Assembly: GCA_947039525.1 (NCBI GenBank)
Contig: CAMQZF010000002.1
Location: 1 to 45,935 of the forward strand
DNA: 45,935 nucleotides
Source: an uncultured Photobacterium sp.
GTDB lineage: Bacteria; Pseudomonadota; Gammaproteobacteria; Enterobacterales; Vibrionaceae
Reading direction: 5' to 3'
Shown here in pieces: positions 1 through 10,439 of the stretch (positions are counted from its first letter, which is position 1; each line of letters starts with the position of its first letter). Position numbers and translations under genes: made by a program. The notes under the pieces are model-generated. The model was given only the letters and a program-made list of their open reading frames with translations, made no database searches and was not told where the DNA came from.

Positions 1-81
1 GATACTGTTTCAATCCTTCGATAAAAAACACTTTTCAGTAATACCTATAAATCAATCATTGATGCCTGATCACCAGACAAT

Positions 82-113
82 AAAAAAGGATCTAACTGAA
101 AGTCAGATCCTTT
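82..113 (-). terminator. Rho-independent terminator of guaA
   Basis: On the minus strand a stem with arms AAAGGATCT and AGATCCTTT (plus an inner ACT/AGT after one mismatch, loop of 3) is followed by six T. It lies 55 bases downstream of the guaA stop, so it ends the guaBA transcript. The first 80 bases of the window hold nothing I can recognise. Confidence 0.85.
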
Positions 114-167
114 AATATACATCGCGATAACGTCGACGCTATTTACCCATTACTGGAAAAAGAAAAC

Positions 168-1748
168 TTATTCCCATTCAATCGTCGCTGGCGGCTTACC
201 TGAAATATCGTAAACCACACGAGAAATACCGTTGACTTCATTGATAATACGGTTTGATACTTTGCCTAAAAATTCGTATGGTAAATGCGCCCAATGTGCC
301 GTCATGAAATCAATGGTTTCAACGGCACGTAATGACACAACCCAATCGTATTTACGACCATCACCCATGACACCCACTGAGCGTACTGGCAAAAATACGG
401 TAAAGGCTTGAGAGACTTTATTGTACAAATCCGCTTTGTGCAGTTCTTCAATGAAGATCGCATCCGCACGACGCAACAAATCACAGTATTCTTTTTTCAC
501 TTCACCTAAAACACGAACACCTAAGCCTGGCCCAGGGAATGGGTGACGGTAAAGCATGTCATAAGGTAAGCCTAACTCAAGACCGATCTTACGTACTTCA
601 TCTTTAAACAATTCTTTCAATGGTTCAACCAAACCCATTGCCATGTCATCTGGTAATCCACCGACGTTATGGTGAGATTTGATCACATGTGCTTTACCGG
701 TTTTAGAAGCAGCAGATTCAATCACATCAGGATAAATCGTGCCTTGCGCTAACCATTTTGCGTTCTCTAACTTTTTCGATTCTTCATCGAATAACTCAAC
801 GAAAACACGACCAATGATTTTACGTTTTGCTTCAGGCTCAGCTTCGCCTTTTAACGCATCTAAGAAACGATCTTCGGCAGACACATGCACAATGTTCAGA
901 CCAAAATGATCGCCAAACATGTCCATCACTTGCTCTGCTTCGTTCAAACGCAATAAACCGTTATCAACAAAAACACAGGTCAACTTGTCACCAATCGCAC
1001 GGTGAATCAACATTGCCGTTACTGATGAATCCACACCACCAGACAGACCTAAAATAACCTCGTCATCACCCACTTGCTCTTTAATGCGCTCAATCGCGTC
1101 ATCAATGATATTCGCGGCTGTCCACAGTTTTTCACAACCACATACGCCCATTACAAAGTTTTCAATAATACGTAAACCTTGACGTGTGTGTGTTACTTCA
1201 GGGTGGAACTGTACACCATAAAACTGCTTTTCTTCATTTGCCATCGCAGCAAATGGACAAGTTTCGGTTGATGCGACCGCAACGAAATCATGCGGGATTT
1301 CAATTACTTTATCCCCATGACTCATCCACACATCCAGCAAAGGCTGACCATCTTCAGCCAATGCATCTTCAATATTTTTAAAAAGTGTCGTCGCTTCTAA
1401 CATTTTTACTTGAGCATAGCCAAATTCACGCTCATTTGAACCAGCAACTTTACCACCTAGCTGCTCGGCCATCGTTTGCATGCCGTAACAGATACCAAAA
1501 ACAGGCACACCCGCTTCAAATACGTATTGTGGTGCACGTGGTGAATCCGCTTCTGTTACGCTTTCTGGACCACCGGACAAAATAATACCGTTAGGATTGA
1601 ACTCACGAATGTCTGCTTCGTCAACATCCCATCCCCACAACTCACAATACACACCAATTTCACGAATACGACGTGCGATCAATTGCGTGTATTGTGAACC
1701 AAAATCCAAAATAAGAATGCGTTGCTCATGAATGTTTGTGGTGGTCAT
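168..1748 (-). CDS. guaA: GMP synthase (glutamine-hydrolysing)
   Basis: GuaA makes GMP from XMP, ATP and glutamine in the cytoplasm, the last step of guanine nucleotide synthesis. The 526-residue protein has the usual length. The N-terminal class I glutamine amidotransferase domain has its nucleophile Cys87 in GICYGMQ and the His/Glu pair in QFHPEVTHT. Next comes the ATP pyrophosphatase domain with the P-loop GLSGGVDSS, then the C-terminal dimerisation domain ending in the family-typical TIEWE. It lies 114 bases downstream of guaB on the same strand, and that gap contains two hairpins, one of them terminator-like, so guaA expression may be partly uncoupled from guaB. The ATG at 1748 is followed by a normal GuaA N-terminus. 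Confidence 0.98.
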   Translation of the reverse strand: MTTTNIHEQRILILDFGSQYTQLIARRIREIGVYCELWGWDVDEADIREFNPNGIILSGGPESVTEADSPRAPQYVFEAGVPVFGICYGMQTMAEQLGGKVAGSNEREFGYAQVKMLEATTLFKNIEDALAEDGQPLLDVWMSHGDKVIEIPHDFVAVASTETCPFAAMANEEKQFYGVQFHPEVTHTRQGLRIIENFVMGVCGCEKLWTAANIIDDAIERIKEQVGDDEVILGLSGGVDSSVTAMLIHRAIGDKLTCVFVDNGLLRLNEAEQVMDMFGDHFGLNIVHVSAEDRFLDALKGEAEPEAKRKIIGRVFVELFDEESKKLENAKWLAQGTIYPDVIESAASKTGKAHVIKSHHNVGGLPDDMAMGLVEPLKELFKDEVRKIGLELGLPYDMLYRHPFPGPGLGVRVLGEVKKEYCDLLRRADAIFIEELHKADLYNKVSQAFTVFLPVRSVGVMGDGRKYDWVVSLRAVETIDFMTAHWAHLPYEFLGKVSNRIINEVNGISRVVYDISGKPPATIEWE

Positions 1749-1775
1749 TAGTGAATCATCTCTTAATAAATGAAC

Positions 1776-1798
1776 CGTGAAATGTGAAACATTTCACG
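1776..1798 (-). repeat. Perfect inverted repeat in the guaB-guaA gap
   Basis: Arms CGTGAAATG and CATTTCACG (9 bp, perfect) enclose a 5-base loop, about 28 bases upstream of the guaA ATG. No T-run follows on either strand, so it does not look like a terminator. It could be an mRNA structure in the guaA leader or an operator. I do not recognise it as a known binding site. Confidence 0.6.
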
Positions 1799-1811
1799 TT
1801 AATTGGGTACA

Positions 1812-1843
1812 GAAAAGACCGCTTTTACTCGAATAAAAGCGGT
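1812..1843 (-). terminator. Terminator-like hairpin after guaB
   Basis: A perfect 10-bp stem (ACCGCTTTTA / TAAAAGCGGT, loop of 6) starts 19 bases after the guaB stop. On the minus strand it is followed by CTTTTCTG, a short and impure T-run. It is probably a partial terminator that lowers guaA transcription relative to guaB. Confidence 0.6.
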
Positions 1844-1862
1844 AATTTGCATAAAAATAGAC

Positions 1863-3326
1863 TTAACCTAAACGGTAATTTGGTGCTTCTTTGGTAATGG
1901 TCACATCATGAACGTGTGACTCTTGCATACCAGCACCAGAGATACGGACAAACTCGGCTTTAGTGCGTAGATCTTCAATCGTTGCTGAACCGGTCAAGCC
2001 CATGCTTGAGCGCAAACCACCCATCTGCTGATGAATAATTTCTTTGAGCAAACCTTTGTAAGCCACACGACCTTCGATGCCTTCTGGCACTAACTTATCC
2101 GCAGCATTATCTGATTGGAAATAGCGATCAGAAGAACCTTGAGACATCGCACCTAATGAGCCCATGCCACGGTAAGACTTATAAGAACGACCTTGGTACA
2201 GTTCAACTTCACCCGGTGCTTCTTCCGTACCAGCAAACATAGAGCCGACCATCACACAAGATGCGCCTGCGGCAATGGCTTTACATAAATCACCAGAGAA
2301 ACGAATACCACCATCCGCAATAACAGGAATATCATATTGATCCGCAACAGAAACTGCATTTGAAATTGCGGTTAATTGTGGAACACCCACACCGGTTACG
2401 ATACGAGTCGTACAGATAGAACCAGGGCCGATGCCTACTTTGACAGCATTGACGCCAGCTTCAATCAAAGCACGCGCCCCTTCAGCTGTCGCTACATTAC
2501 CGCCGACAATTTGTAAATTCGGGTATGCTGCACGAGTTTCGCGAATGCGCTGTAACACACCTTCAGAGTGACCGTGAGATGAGTCAATTAATAAAACATC
2601 AACGCCCGCTTCAACCAAGGCTTTTACGCGTTGCTCATTACCAGCGCCCGCACCAATTGCAGCGCCTACACGTAAACGACCTAACTCGTCTTTACATGCA
2701 TTTGGCTTACGTTCCGCTTTTTGGAAATCTTTTGCTGTGATCATGCCGTATAAACAGAAATTGTCATCGACAACCAATACTTTTTCCACGCGATGGGCTT
2801 GCATCACAGATTCGACTTTCTCACGGCTTGCGCCGACTTCAACAGAAGCCAAACGTGATTTCGGTGTCATCACTTCATCAACACGCATCGAGAGGTCTGT
2901 TACAAAGCGCACATCACGGCCTGTAATGATACCGACAAGAGCACGGTTATCATCAATAACAGGGAAACCCGCAAAACCATGGTCTAGTGTTAATTGTTTA
3001 ACGTCCGCAATAGTTTGGTAAGGCTTAACGCACACAGGTTCAAAAACGATACCCGCTTCAAACTTTTTCACCATACGAACTTGAGCTGCTTGTTGCTCAA
3101 TAGACATGTTTTTATGGATAAAACCAATACCACCCTCTTGAGCCAATGCAATGGCAAGACGGCCTTCCGTTACGGTGTCCATAGACGCCGATAACATCGG
3201 AATATTTAGGTCAATAGTAGAGGTTAAACGAGTGCGCAGATCGGCAGTGTTTGGGAGCACTGTGGAATGTGCTGGAACGAGCAGAACATCATCGAAAGTT
3301 AATGCTTCTTGTTTGATTCTTAACAT
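1863..3326 (-). CDS. guaB: Inosine-5'-monophosphate dehydrogenase
   Basis: GuaB oxidises IMP to XMP with NAD+, the first committed step to GMP. The 487-residue protein matches the family's usual length. A TIM barrel is interrupted by two CBS domains (about residues 95-200). The catalytic loop GPGSICTTR has the nucleophile Cys305, and NAD-site glycines and the mobile flap follow. The ATG at 3326 gives the standard [16 protein letters not shown] start. It is divergent from xseA, as in enterobacteria and vibrios. The promoter region carries a good -10 and a PurR-like operator, so purine repression is likely. Confidence 0.98.
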   Translation of the reverse strand: MLRIKQEALTFDDVLLVPAHSTVLPNTADLRTRLTSTIDLNIPMLSASMDTVTEGRLAIALAQEGGIGFIHKNMSIEQQAAQVRMVKKFEAGIVFEPVCVKPYQTIADVKQLTLDHGFAGFPVIDDNRALVGIITGRDVRFVTDLSMRVDEVMTPKSRLASVEVGASREKVESVMQAHRVEKVLVVDDNFCLYGMITAKDFQKAERKPNACKDELGRLRVGAAIGAGAGNEQRVKALVEAGVDVLLIDSSHGHSEGVLQRIRETRAAYPNLQIVGGNVATAEGARALIEAGVNAVKVGIGPGSICTTRIVTGVGVPQLTAISNAVSVADQYDIPVIADGGIRFSGDLCKAIAAGASCVMVGSMFAGTEEAPGEVELYQGRSYKSYRGMGSLGAMSQGSSDRYFQSDNAADKLVPEGIEGRVAYKGLLKEIIHQQMGGLRSSMGLTGSATIEDLRTKAEFVRISGAGMQESHVHDVTITKEAPNYRLG

Positions 3327-3382
3327 TGCAATATCTCACACCGTGTCGGGGTTATTTAAGATGGATAAAATATTGCGAATGG

Positions 3383-3411
3383 ATTATACGCAGCAAGCAA
3401 ACGATTGGCTA
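3383..3411 (-). promoter_or_regulatory. guaB promoter
   Basis: On the minus strand TAGCCA (3406-3411; 4 of 6 match to the -35 consensus) is separated by 17 bases from a perfect TATAAT (3383-3388), about 57 bases upstream of the guaB ATG. Confidence 0.65.
3395..3410. promoter_or_regulatory. PurR-like operator in the guaB promoter
   Basis: AAGCAAACGATTGGCT matches the PurR consensus ACGCAAACGTTTTCGT at the central GCAAACG and most of the right arm. It fills the spacer between the -35 and -10 of guaB, where binding would block RNA polymerase. guaBA is a known PurR target in E. coli; its control here is inferred. Confidence 0.6.
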
Positions 3412-3552
3412 GTGGTTTTTTAGTCTTTTTATTGACACTTCACACTCGAAATGTAACATATTTCAACAATTCATTATGATACTCACATTCAATGAGATAC
3501 TGATCACAATAGTTTTTAATCGTATTTCATTGCATTAAAAATAGGACTTTTT

Positions 3553-4899
3553 GTGGCTCAATTTAATGGGACACCGTCCCCAAAACAACGCATTTATACC
3601 GTCTCAAATTTAAATTCTGCTGCACGGGTTTTATTAGAAAATGAGTTAGGTTTAATTTGGCTTATTGGTGAGCTTTCTAACGTTTCTATGCCAGTGTCTG
3701 GTCATTGGTATTTCAGCCTCAAAGACAGTCAATCCCAAGTAAAATGCGCGATGTTTCGAGGCAATAACCGCACCGTCACATTTAAACCCAGTAATGGTCA
3801 ACAGGTGATATTAAAAGCTCGTGTCTCTTTGTACGAACCTCGTGGTGATTATCAACTTATCGTCGAAAATTTATTGCCTGAAGGTGAGGGTAAATTACAA
3901 CAAGAATTTGAAACAAGAAAACTGCAATTAGCCGCAGAAGGTCTCTTCAGCCAACAACGAAAACGCCCATTGCCGATAAATCCCAAATGTGTCGGTATCA
4001 TCACGTCACAAACAGGCGCTGCATTGCACGATATTCTGCAAATATTAAAACGTCGTGATCCCAGCTTACCCATCATTATTTATCCCACTCAAGTTCAGGG
4101 AAAACAGGCTTCAATTAGCATTGCTCAAGCGATTGCTCGTGCAAACGTACGATTAGAATGTGATGTCTTAATCGTAGGACGTGGTGGCGGCAGTTTAGAG
4201 GATTTATGGGCATTTAATGAAGACATTGTTGCACGCACAATTGCAGCCAGTACTTTACCTATCATTAGTGCTGTTGGGCATGAAGTTGACGTGACGATTG
4301 CTGATTTTGTTGCCGATGTTCGTGCCCCAACGCCATCTGCAGCGGCCGAGTTAGTCAGTCGAGATCATTCTCAACAAAGCCAACTGTTAGCTCATTCAAT
4401 GACATTATTAAGCCATAGCATGGAGCGCTGGTTATCTTCCCAACAAGTTCAATTAACAACATTAGAACGACGCTTGGAACGCCAACACCCCCAAATGCAA
4501 TTGCAACGTCAACAACAACAGCTAGACGATAGTGAGCGAACTTTATCTTCCATCGTACAACACCAACTTAATCAGCATAAAGCTCTGCTACATAACCTAA
4601 TTCAGCGATTATTACTTTCTAGCCCACAGCGATATATTCTGAATAGCGAACAATATTTACAAGATCTTAAACAGCGATTGCGTCATGGCATCACGCAGCA
4701 ACAAACAAAATCTCATCATAATTGGGCCATGAAAACAGAGAAACTGCATAACGTTAGTCCACTCGCAACACTGCAAAGAGGCTATTCCATCACTGAGAGT
4801 GAAAGTGGGAAAAATATACAATTTACAAATGATGTGAAATCAGGCGATCGAATTCAAACACAAGTCAATGACGGTGTCTTTTATTCTATCATCGAGTAA
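3553..4899 (+). CDS. xseA: Exodeoxyribonuclease VII large subunit
   Basis: XseA is the catalytic subunit of exonuclease VII, which degrades single-stranded DNA from both ends together with XseB (not in this window). The 448-residue protein has an N-terminal OB-fold (about 10-105). The catalytic domain follows, with the family signature GRGGGSLEDLWAFNE and the downstream GHEVDVTIADFVAD. The long C-terminal part is rich in Gln and Leu and looks coiled-coil, as expected for the XseB-binding stalk. The start is GTG with AGGA five bases upstream. It ends one base before the stop of the convergent yfgJ gene. Confidence 0.96.
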   Translation: MAQFNGTPSPKQRIYTVSNLNSAARVLLENELGLIWLIGELSNVSMPVSGHWYFSLKDSQSQVKCAMFRGNNRTVTFKPSNGQQVILKARVSLYEPRGDYQLIVENLLPEGEGKLQQEFETRKLQLAAEGLFSQQRKRPLPINPKCVGIITSQTGAALHDILQILKRRDPSLPIIIYPTQVQGKQASISIAQAIARANVRLECDVLIVGRGGGSLEDLWAFNEDIVARTIAASTLPIISAVGHEVDVTIADFVADVRAPTPSAAAELVSRDHSQQSQLLAHSMTLLSHSMERWLSSQQVQLTTLERRLERQHPQMQLQRQQQQLDDSERTLSSIVQHQLNQHKALLHNLIQRLLLSSPQRYILNSEQYLQDLKQRLRHGITQQQTKSHHNWAMKTEKLHNVSPLATLQRGYSITESESGKNIQFTNDVKSGDRIQTQVNDGVFYSIIE

Positions 4900-4900
4900 T

Positions 4901-5134
4901 TTACAGAATAAAACTCTGAAATTTATTTTCAATACGAGATTTTGACTTTAGCTCATTACACGTATTGCACCAGTAGCTTGCCGCACCACACGCCTGTAAT
5001 TTTTCTAAAAGCTGATGACAATCTGGACACAGTGCAAGTTTATGCCACGCACTTTGGCAAAATTCGCACTGATACTCACTGTTTTTTTGCCATAGCAAGG
5101 CATTATTGCATTCTGGACATCGATTTTGATCCAT
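4901..5134 (-). CDS. yfgJ: Small zinc-ribbon protein, YfgJ family
   Basis: This 77-residue protein has four CxxC knuckles: CPEC, CEFC, CPDC and CNTC. They are arranged as two zinc ribbons, and the block CPDCHQLLEKLQACGA is typical of YfgJ. Its position between xseA and der is also that of yfgJ in E. coli. Its function is unknown; binding of zinc is inferred from the cysteine pairs. I chose the ATG at 5134, preceded by GAGAA. A GTG at 5146 with AAGG upstream would add four residues and cannot be excluded. The gene overlaps nothing but ends within two bases of xseA, so the two transcripts must converge. Confidence 0.8.
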   Translation of the reverse strand: MDQNRCPECNNALLWQKNSEYQCEFCQSAWHKLALCPDCHQLLEKLQACGAASYWCNTCNELKSKSRIENKFQSFIL

Positions 5135-5568
5135 TATTATTCTCACGTGCCTTTTCTTTAGCTCAACTAACTCATTAGTCTAAAGCCCCTGAATTTATCC
5201 TATAAAATAACGAATAAAAGAAATAAACACCATTTTTTACTGACCTTTCTCAAGCATAAAGCAAGCATATGATCACAAACCAATTGGATGAGTGACCCCA
5301 AAATCCTTAATGAGCAGCGATCAGCCAGCTATAGCACATTTATCAATACTAGTTCCGAAAGCATAAGTTACATATTCTGCATTTGGATTTTTAAAAGGAT
5401 ATTATCCTGTTTAATTTAAATAAAACAAATCTTACAGAATAAAATAAAATAAGCTTTTTCAAGAAAACTCATTCTATTTTTCTAATTTTATTTAATACAA
5501 ATATAAAAAAACCCAGCCTAAAAGCTGGGTCTCATCACATTGCTTATCAATTTACCGACGCACTAATT
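5135..5568. other. Gene-free gap between yfgJ and der
   Basis: About 430 AT-rich bases without a convincing reading frame on either strand. It holds the der terminator (5504-5530) and a 13-base palindrome AGGATATTATCCT (5396-5408). The yfgJ promoter must lie near the left end. I see no tRNA-like fold or conserved riboswitch. A small RNA gene is possible but not supported by anything specific. Confidence 0.5.
5504..5530 (-). terminator. Rho-independent terminator of der
   Basis: Stem ACCCAGC / GCTGGGT with a 6-base loop, followed on the minus strand by seven T, 38 bases after the der stop. It is a strong classical terminator. Confidence 0.92.
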
Positions 5569-7074
5569 TTACTTACGATTAGTTAATGCTGACGTTAAAC
5601 GTTTGCGTTGACGCTCTTGAGAAGCGGTCAGTTTTTTCTTCTGAACTTCAAATGGGTTTTCACTATTCTGGAATTGAATTCGAATCGGTGTACCCATCAT
5701 CTCTAATGATTTTCGGTAATAATTCATCAAATAACGCTTATAAGAACCCGGAAGTGCTTTTACTTGGTTACCGTGAATGACAATGATTGGTGGATTATAG
5801 CCACCAGCGTGAGCGTATTTCAATTTCACACGACGACCTTGAATCATTGGTGGCTGGTGATCGTCTTGCGCCATTTGCATAATACGGGTCAACAACGAGG
5901 TGCTGATACGCTTAGTCGCCGATTGGTAAGCTTCTTGGACAGATTCAAATAAATGACCAACGCCCGTACCGTGTAATGCTGAGATAAAGTGCAAACGCGC
6001 AAAATCAACAAAACCTAAACGACGATCAAGCTCTGTTTTTACACGCTCTTTAACATCATTGTCCAAACCATCCCACTTGTTTACCGCAATAACAATCGAA
6101 CGACCGGAGTTCAATGCAAAGCCTAACAAGCTTAAATCTTGGTCTGAAATATTTTCACGCGCATCAATCACTAACAAAACAACGTTAGCATTTTCAACGG
6201 CTTTCAAAGTTTGAATAACAGAAAACTTCTCAACCACTTGATGCATGTTTTTACGACGACGAACACCTGCAGTATCAATCAAAACATATTCTCGACCATC
6301 ACGCTCCATCGGAATATAGATAGAGTCACGTGTGGTTCCTGGCATGTCATATACAACGACACGTTTTTCACCCAGAATACGGTTCGTAAGTGTTGATTTA
6401 CCAACGTTTGGTCGACCAATGATCGCCATTTTAATCGGTTGAGCTTGTAGACGCTTATAAGCCTCTTCAGCATCTTGCTCTGATAAATCCGCTTTTTCGA
6501 TAGCTTCAACTGAATTTAATTCATCAAAGTTAGTAATTGGATTACCGTCTTCATCAAACATAATTTCTTGTTGCTGAAGTTTTTCAACAAATGGTGCTAA
6601 AGCGCGAGCCATCAAAGAAGTGACACCACGGTTTTGTGATGCGGCAATTTGATAAATTTCGTCAGCGCCTAATTTCCAAAATTCAGAACAAGCAGCATCC
6701 GGATCCAAACCATCGACTTTGTTTACGACAAGGAAAGAAGGTTTATTACGCGTACGTAAATGCTCGGCAATCGCTTCATCCGCAGCAGTCAGACCAGCAC
6801 GACCATCCACTAAAAATAAAACCACATCCGCTTCTTCAATCGCCATTAAGGATTGAGCAGCCATCTCTGTTTCAACGCCGTTTTCTGTGCCATCAATACC
6901 ACCAGTATCAATAACAATGAATTCATTTTCTTCGAATTCGGCTCTTCCGTACTTACGATCCCTTGTTAAGCCAGGAAAATCTGCAACCAACGCATCCCTT
7001 GTGCGCGTGAGACGGTTAAACAGTGTCGATTTACCCACATTTGGGCGCCCGACGAGGGCAACAACAGGAATCAT
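5569..7074 (-). CDS. der: Ribosome biogenesis GTPase Der (EngA)
   Basis: Der is an essential tandem GTPase that acts in maturation of the 50S ribosomal subunit. The 501-residue protein has two complete G domains. The first has its P-loop GRPNVGKST at 9-17 and NKVD at 118-121. The second has the P-loop at 220-228 and a later NKWD. A KH-like domain and a basic C-terminal tail follow. An acidic linker (about 165-210) separates the G domains, as in the family. The ATG at 7074 has GAGG seven bases upstream. The gene stands alone between two hairpins, so it is probably its own transcription unit. Confidence 0.97.
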   Translation of the reverse strand: MIPVVALVGRPNVGKSTLFNRLTRTRDALVADFPGLTRDRKYGRAEFEENEFIVIDTGGIDGTENGVETEMAAQSLMAIEEADVVLFLVDGRAGLTAADEAIAEHLRTRNKPSFLVVNKVDGLDPDAACSEFWKLGADEIYQIAASQNRGVTSLMARALAPFVEKLQQQEIMFDEDGNPITNFDELNSVEAIEKADLSEQDAEEAYKRLQAQPIKMAIIGRPNVGKSTLTNRILGEKRVVVYDMPGTTRDSIYIPMERDGREYVLIDTAGVRRRKNMHQVVEKFSVIQTLKAVENANVVLLVIDARENISDQDLSLLGFALNSGRSIVIAVNKWDGLDNDVKERVKTELDRRLGFVDFARLHFISALHGTGVGHLFESVQEAYQSATKRISTSLLTRIMQMAQDDHQPPMIQGRRVKLKYAHAGGYNPPIIVIHGNQVKALPGSYKRYLMNYYRKSLEMMGTPIRIQFQNSENPFEVQKKKLTASQERQRKRLTSALTNRK

Positions 7075-7196
7075 AAGTACCTCTTATTTGTTATGTATCG
7101 ACTGAACATAAATTCCGCCTTTTTGTCTCTCGTGATCCGCCACGTTTACGACAATAATTTAGGAATGAATCGACGGATATACCCGTCTGTAAATAT

Positions 7197-7231
7197 AACG
7201 GCTCCTAACTGCATTCACAGTAGGAGCCGTT
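7197..7231 (-). terminator. Hairpin terminator after bamB
   Basis: An 11-bp stem (AACGGCTCCTA / TAGGAGCCGTT) with an extra inner CTG/CAG starts 30 bases after the bamB stop. On the minus strand the tail is TATATTTACAG, T-rich but not a clean run. It probably separates bamB from der. Confidence 0.6.
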
Positions 7232-7260
7232 GTTTGCGAACCTGCAGTATACCAAACTAA

Positions 7261-8424
7261 TTATGGCATTTGCATTTTGTTCACTTCACCATTACGTGTA
7301 ATCACTAAATAGCTGCCGTCTTGCAAGACAACGGGGGGAATACTAAAGCCACTGCTATTGATTTCTTCTTGAGCCGTGAGTTTGCCCGTTTCAGGATTCA
7401 ACCAGTGTAAGTAACCTTCACCATCGCCTACGACTAACTTGCCATCAATCCAAGTCGGAGCCGTCACACGACGATATTGCAATTGTGAGTTTTCCCATAA
7501 TTGCTGACCTGTTTCCGCATTTACGGCAACAATATGTCCTTTCGCAGTAACTAAGAACAACACATTGTTATGGAATGCCATATTATTAATAGAAGAGTAA
7601 GGTTTCTTCCAGATAACATCGCCCGATCGAGCATTAATGGCTTCCAAATTCCCGTTGTAACCAACCGCAAATAAAATGTCACCAACGGCAATCGGAGTGG
7701 CATTAACATCCACTAAACGTGCCATTTCAGTTGCACCTTTCGGCACTGAAATCTGCTCTTGCCAGATTAACTGACCACTATTAATAATAGCACCGGATAA
7801 ACGACCGTTTGGTTGCCCCCAGAAAACGCCATCAGAAATGCCAACGGGAGAGCTATTACCACGAATCGTCAAACTTGGCACATCACTGCTAATCGTCCAC
7901 TTACTGGTACCATCATTCGCATCTAATGCTTCAAGAATGCCACGGCTGGTATTAACGACCACTAAGTTTTGTTCAACCAATGGCTTGCTCAATACTGTAC
8001 CAATGACTGGAGCATTCCAGATCACTTTGCCCGTTTCAGCATCCAAAGAAATCACACGGGCGTTACCTGTACCTATGTATAACTTACCATAAGCCAGTGT
8101 GATACCACCTTCAAGTTTGGCAATGACATCCTTTTTTTCAAGATTGGTTTGCCATAACACTTTACCTGTTGCTGGATCGAGCGCTTCGACTAATCCATCA
8201 CGATCAGCGACAAACACTTTACCGTATCCAACCGCAGGCGTTAGACGGGAATAGTAACTTCCAATCCCATTACCTACTTGGTGGCTCCAATCTACTTTTG
8301 GCGTAAATGTATTCTGAACAACGGGTAAAGGAGCCATATGGATCACGGCTTCCTCGCTTGCACAGCCTGACAATACGCTGACAGCAATCGCTACAGACAA
8401 AGCACGCTTTAACATTTTTTGCAT
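7261..8424 (-). CDS. bamB: Outer membrane protein assembly factor BamB
   Basis: BamB is a lipoprotein of the BAM complex, which inserts beta-barrel proteins into the outer membrane. The 387-residue protein starts with a lipoprotein signal whose lipobox LSGC puts the lipidated Cys at residue 21. The rest consists of repeated PQQ-type blades (for example VEALDPATGKVLWQ and VISLDAETGKVIWN), forming an eight-bladed propeller. The residue after Cys21 is Ala, not Asp, consistent with outer-membrane sorting. It follows yfgM after 13 bases and should be co-transcribed with hisS-yfgM. A second ATG three codons in is possible. Confidence 0.96.
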   Translation of the reverse strand: MQKMLKRALSVAIAVSVLSGCASEEAVIHMAPLPVVQNTFTPKVDWSHQVGNGIGSYYSRLTPAVGYGKVFVADRDGLVEALDPATGKVLWQTNLEKKDVIAKLEGGITLAYGKLYIGTGNARVISLDAETGKVIWNAPVIGTVLSKPLVEQNLVVVNTSRGILEALDANDGTSKWTISSDVPSLTIRGNSSPVGISDGVFWGQPNGRLSGAIINSGQLIWQEQISVPKGATEMARLVDVNATPIAVGDILFAVGYNGNLEAINARSGDVIWKKPYSSINNMAFHNNVLFLVTAKGHIVAVNAETGQQLWENSQLQYRRVTAPTWIDGKLVVGDGEGYLHWLNPETGKLTAQEEINSSGFSIPPVVLQDGSYLVITRNGEVNKMQMP

Positions 8425-8437
8425 TCTGATTCTGCCT

Positions 8438-9055
8438 TTACTTCGCTTGAGCTAAGTTATCCAACTTTAATTGTAAGGTTGGTGAGCCACCTAACTGCTG
8501 AGCCTTTATGTACGCTTCACGCGCTTTAGCGACATTGCCTTGCTCAACCAGAACATCACCGCGTAATTCGTCGACTTGTCCCTGCCAACCTTGCGCTGAA
8601 ACTTGGCTTAAAGTGGTTAACGCTTGATCATAGTGATCTTGTTGCGCAAGAATTCGAGCCAAACGAGTTTGTGCTAATGGCAACAAGGTGTCGTCTGTGG
8701 TGTGTTTTGTTATCCATTGCAACTGAGCCACGGCAGCGTCAAAATCCCCTTTTTCCACTTGTGTTTTGGCAAGTTGTAACGCCGCTAGCACGGAATATTG
8801 GCTATCAGAATTATTATTAATAAAGGCTTGGGTTTCAGCAATGGCATTCGCTTGACCACTTTCTAAGCCCGTTATTACTTGTGAGTAAGAGTCGGATGCT
8901 TCGATTTTTTGAGTCTGTGTGTGATCTTCGTAATAACGCCATGCGACCAGCGCACCTAAACCAATAATGACACCAATAACAACGGCTTTTCCGTTGCTTT
9001 TCCACCATGATTTAATGGCTTCAACCTGTTGTTCTTCTGAGCTATAGACGTCCAC
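8438..9055 (-). CDS. yfgM: YfgM: inner-membrane TPR protein of the secretion chaperone network
   Basis: The 205-residue protein has a short cytoplasmic N-terminus, one membrane segment (about 22-41) and a periplasmic TPR-like alpha-helical domain. In E. coli YfgM associates with PpiD and the SecYEG translocon. The N-terminus MDVYSSEEQQVEAIKSWW resembles that of E. coli YfgM. The start is a GTG with AGGAGAAGG just upstream, so the initiation site is well supported. It sits 13 bases after hisS and 13 before bamB, an operon arrangement conserved in enterobacteria. Confidence 0.93.
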   Translation of the reverse strand: MDVYSSEEQQVEAIKSWWKSNGKAVVIGVIIGLGALVAWRYYEDHTQTQKIEASDSYSQVITGLESGQANAIAETQAFINNNSDSQYSVLAALQLAKTQVEKGDFDAAVAQLQWITKHTTDDTLLPLAQTRLARILAQQDHYDQALTTLSQVSAQGWQGQVDELRGDVLVEQGNVAKAREAYIKAQQLGGSPTLQLKLDNLAQAK

Positions 9056-9068
9056 GTTTTGCCTTCTC

Positions 9069-10337
9069 CTAAATCAAATCGGCCAATTTTGCTGTCACTT
9101 CATCCTGTGACACGGTCATTTGTTCGCCACCACGCAAATCTTTGATCACTACTTGTTGTTGTGCTAATTCATTTTCACCCAATACAAGTGCGATTGCAGC
9201 ACCTACATTGTCAGCGCGCTTGAATTGCTTTTTGAAGTTACCACCACCAAAGTGGCTCATGATACGTAAGTCAGGTAACTCTGAACGTAATGTTTCAGCC
9301 AGTTTCATGCCAGCCATCATGGTACCTTCGCCCATGGTCACCACATACACATCGACAGAACGACGTACATCAGTTAACTCTAACGTTTCCATTAGTAAGA
9401 CCAAACGCTCAATGCCCATAGCAAAACCAACCGCTGGCGTATTTTTACCACCCAATTGCTCTACTAAGCCATCATAACGACCGCCACCACACACAGTACC
9501 TTGAGCACCTAAGCTCTCTGTTACCCATTCAAATACGGTGCGGTTATAATAATCTAAGCCACGAACCAAACGCTCATTCACTTGATAATCGATGCCCGCA
9601 GCATCCAACAATTCGCACAAACCCGCAAAGTGTTCTTTTGATTCATCATCCAAATAATCGGACAATTTTGGCGCATCAACCAGAATTTCTTGAATCGCTG
9701 CATTTTTGGTGTCTAAAACACGCAATGGATTGGTGTACATACGACGCTTACAATCTTCGTCTAATACATCCATATGTTGCTCTAAAAACGCTACTAAAGC
9801 CGTACGGTAATTTGCACGCGCTTCTAATGAACCGATAGAGTTTAATTCTAAACGTACGTGATTATGAATGCCCAACTCACGCCACATACGTGCGGTCATC
9901 ATGATCAATTCAGCATCCACATCAGGACCATTTAAACCAAACACTTCCACGCCGACTTGGTGAAATTGACGGTAACGGCCTTTTTGTGGGCGTTCATGAC
10001 GGAACATTGGGCCCATGTACCATAAACGTTGTTCTTGGTTGTACAATAAACCGTTTTCGATACCAGCACGAACACAACCTGCTGTACCTTCTGGACGTAA
10101 GCTTAAACTTTCACCATTACGATCTTCAAACGTGTACATCTCTTTTTCAACAACATCGGTCACTTCACCAATCGCGCGCTTGAACAGATGCGTTACTTCA
10201 ACGATTGGCATACGGACTTCATTATAACCGTATGCACTGACCACATGTTTAATGATGCCTTCCACTTTTTGCCACAGTGGAGATTGGGTTGGTAGGCAGT
10301 CGTTCATGCCTCGAATTGCTTGAATTTGTTTCGCCAC
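9069..10337 (-). CDS. hisS: Histidyl-tRNA synthetase
   Basis: HisS charges tRNA-His. The 422-residue class II synthetase has motif 2 at about 111-127 ([15 protein letters not shown]), the histidine-binding [11 protein letters not shown] and GGGRYDGL blocks, and motif 3 [11 protein letters not shown]-terminal anticodon-binding domain follows, beginning near VDVYVV. The start is GTG at 10337, giving [13 protein letters not shown], which matches the family N-terminus. ispG lies 100 bases upstream on the same strand. That gap has an imperfect hairpin but no clean terminator. Confidence 0.97.
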   Translation of the reverse strand: MAKQIQAIRGMNDCLPTQSPLWQKVEGIIKHVVSAYGYNEVRMPIVEVTHLFKRAIGEVTDVVEKEMYTFEDRNGESLSLRPEGTAGCVRAGIENGLLYNQEQRLWYMGPMFRHERPQKGRYRQFHQVGVEVFGLNGPDVDAELIMMTARMWRELGIHNHVRLELNSIGSLEARANYRTALVAFLEQHMDVLDEDCKRRMYTNPLRVLDTKNAAIQEILVDAPKLSDYLDDESKEHFAGLCELLDAAGIDYQVNERLVRGLDYYNRTVFEWVTESLGAQGTVCGGGRYDGLVEQLGGKNTPAVGFAMGIERLVLLMETLELTDVRRSVDVYVVTMGEGTMMAGMKLAETLRSELPDLRIMSHFGGGNFKKQFKRADNVGAAIALVLGENELAQQQVVIKDLRGGEQMTVSQDEVTAKLADLI

Positions 10338-10402
10338 GTTAATTCTCGTTAACCGATGTGAATTGAATGAGTTTGAATATAATGGTTATCAGCACAATAG
10401 GG

Positions 10403-10439
10403 AACCGTACCTGTGTATAACAGGCACGATTTTACGGTT
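10403..10439 (-). repeat. Nested inverted repeat between ispG and hisS
   Basis: An outer pair AACCGT / ACGGTT encloses an inner hairpin CCTGT / ACAGG with loop GTATA. The outer right arm overlaps the ispG stop codon. No T-run follows, so this is more likely an mRNA structure than a terminator. Confidence 0.4.

Noticed and set aside
9142..9477. 111-codon frame on the plus strand
   Set aside because: It lies wholly antisense to hisS and its sequence has no recognisable family character.
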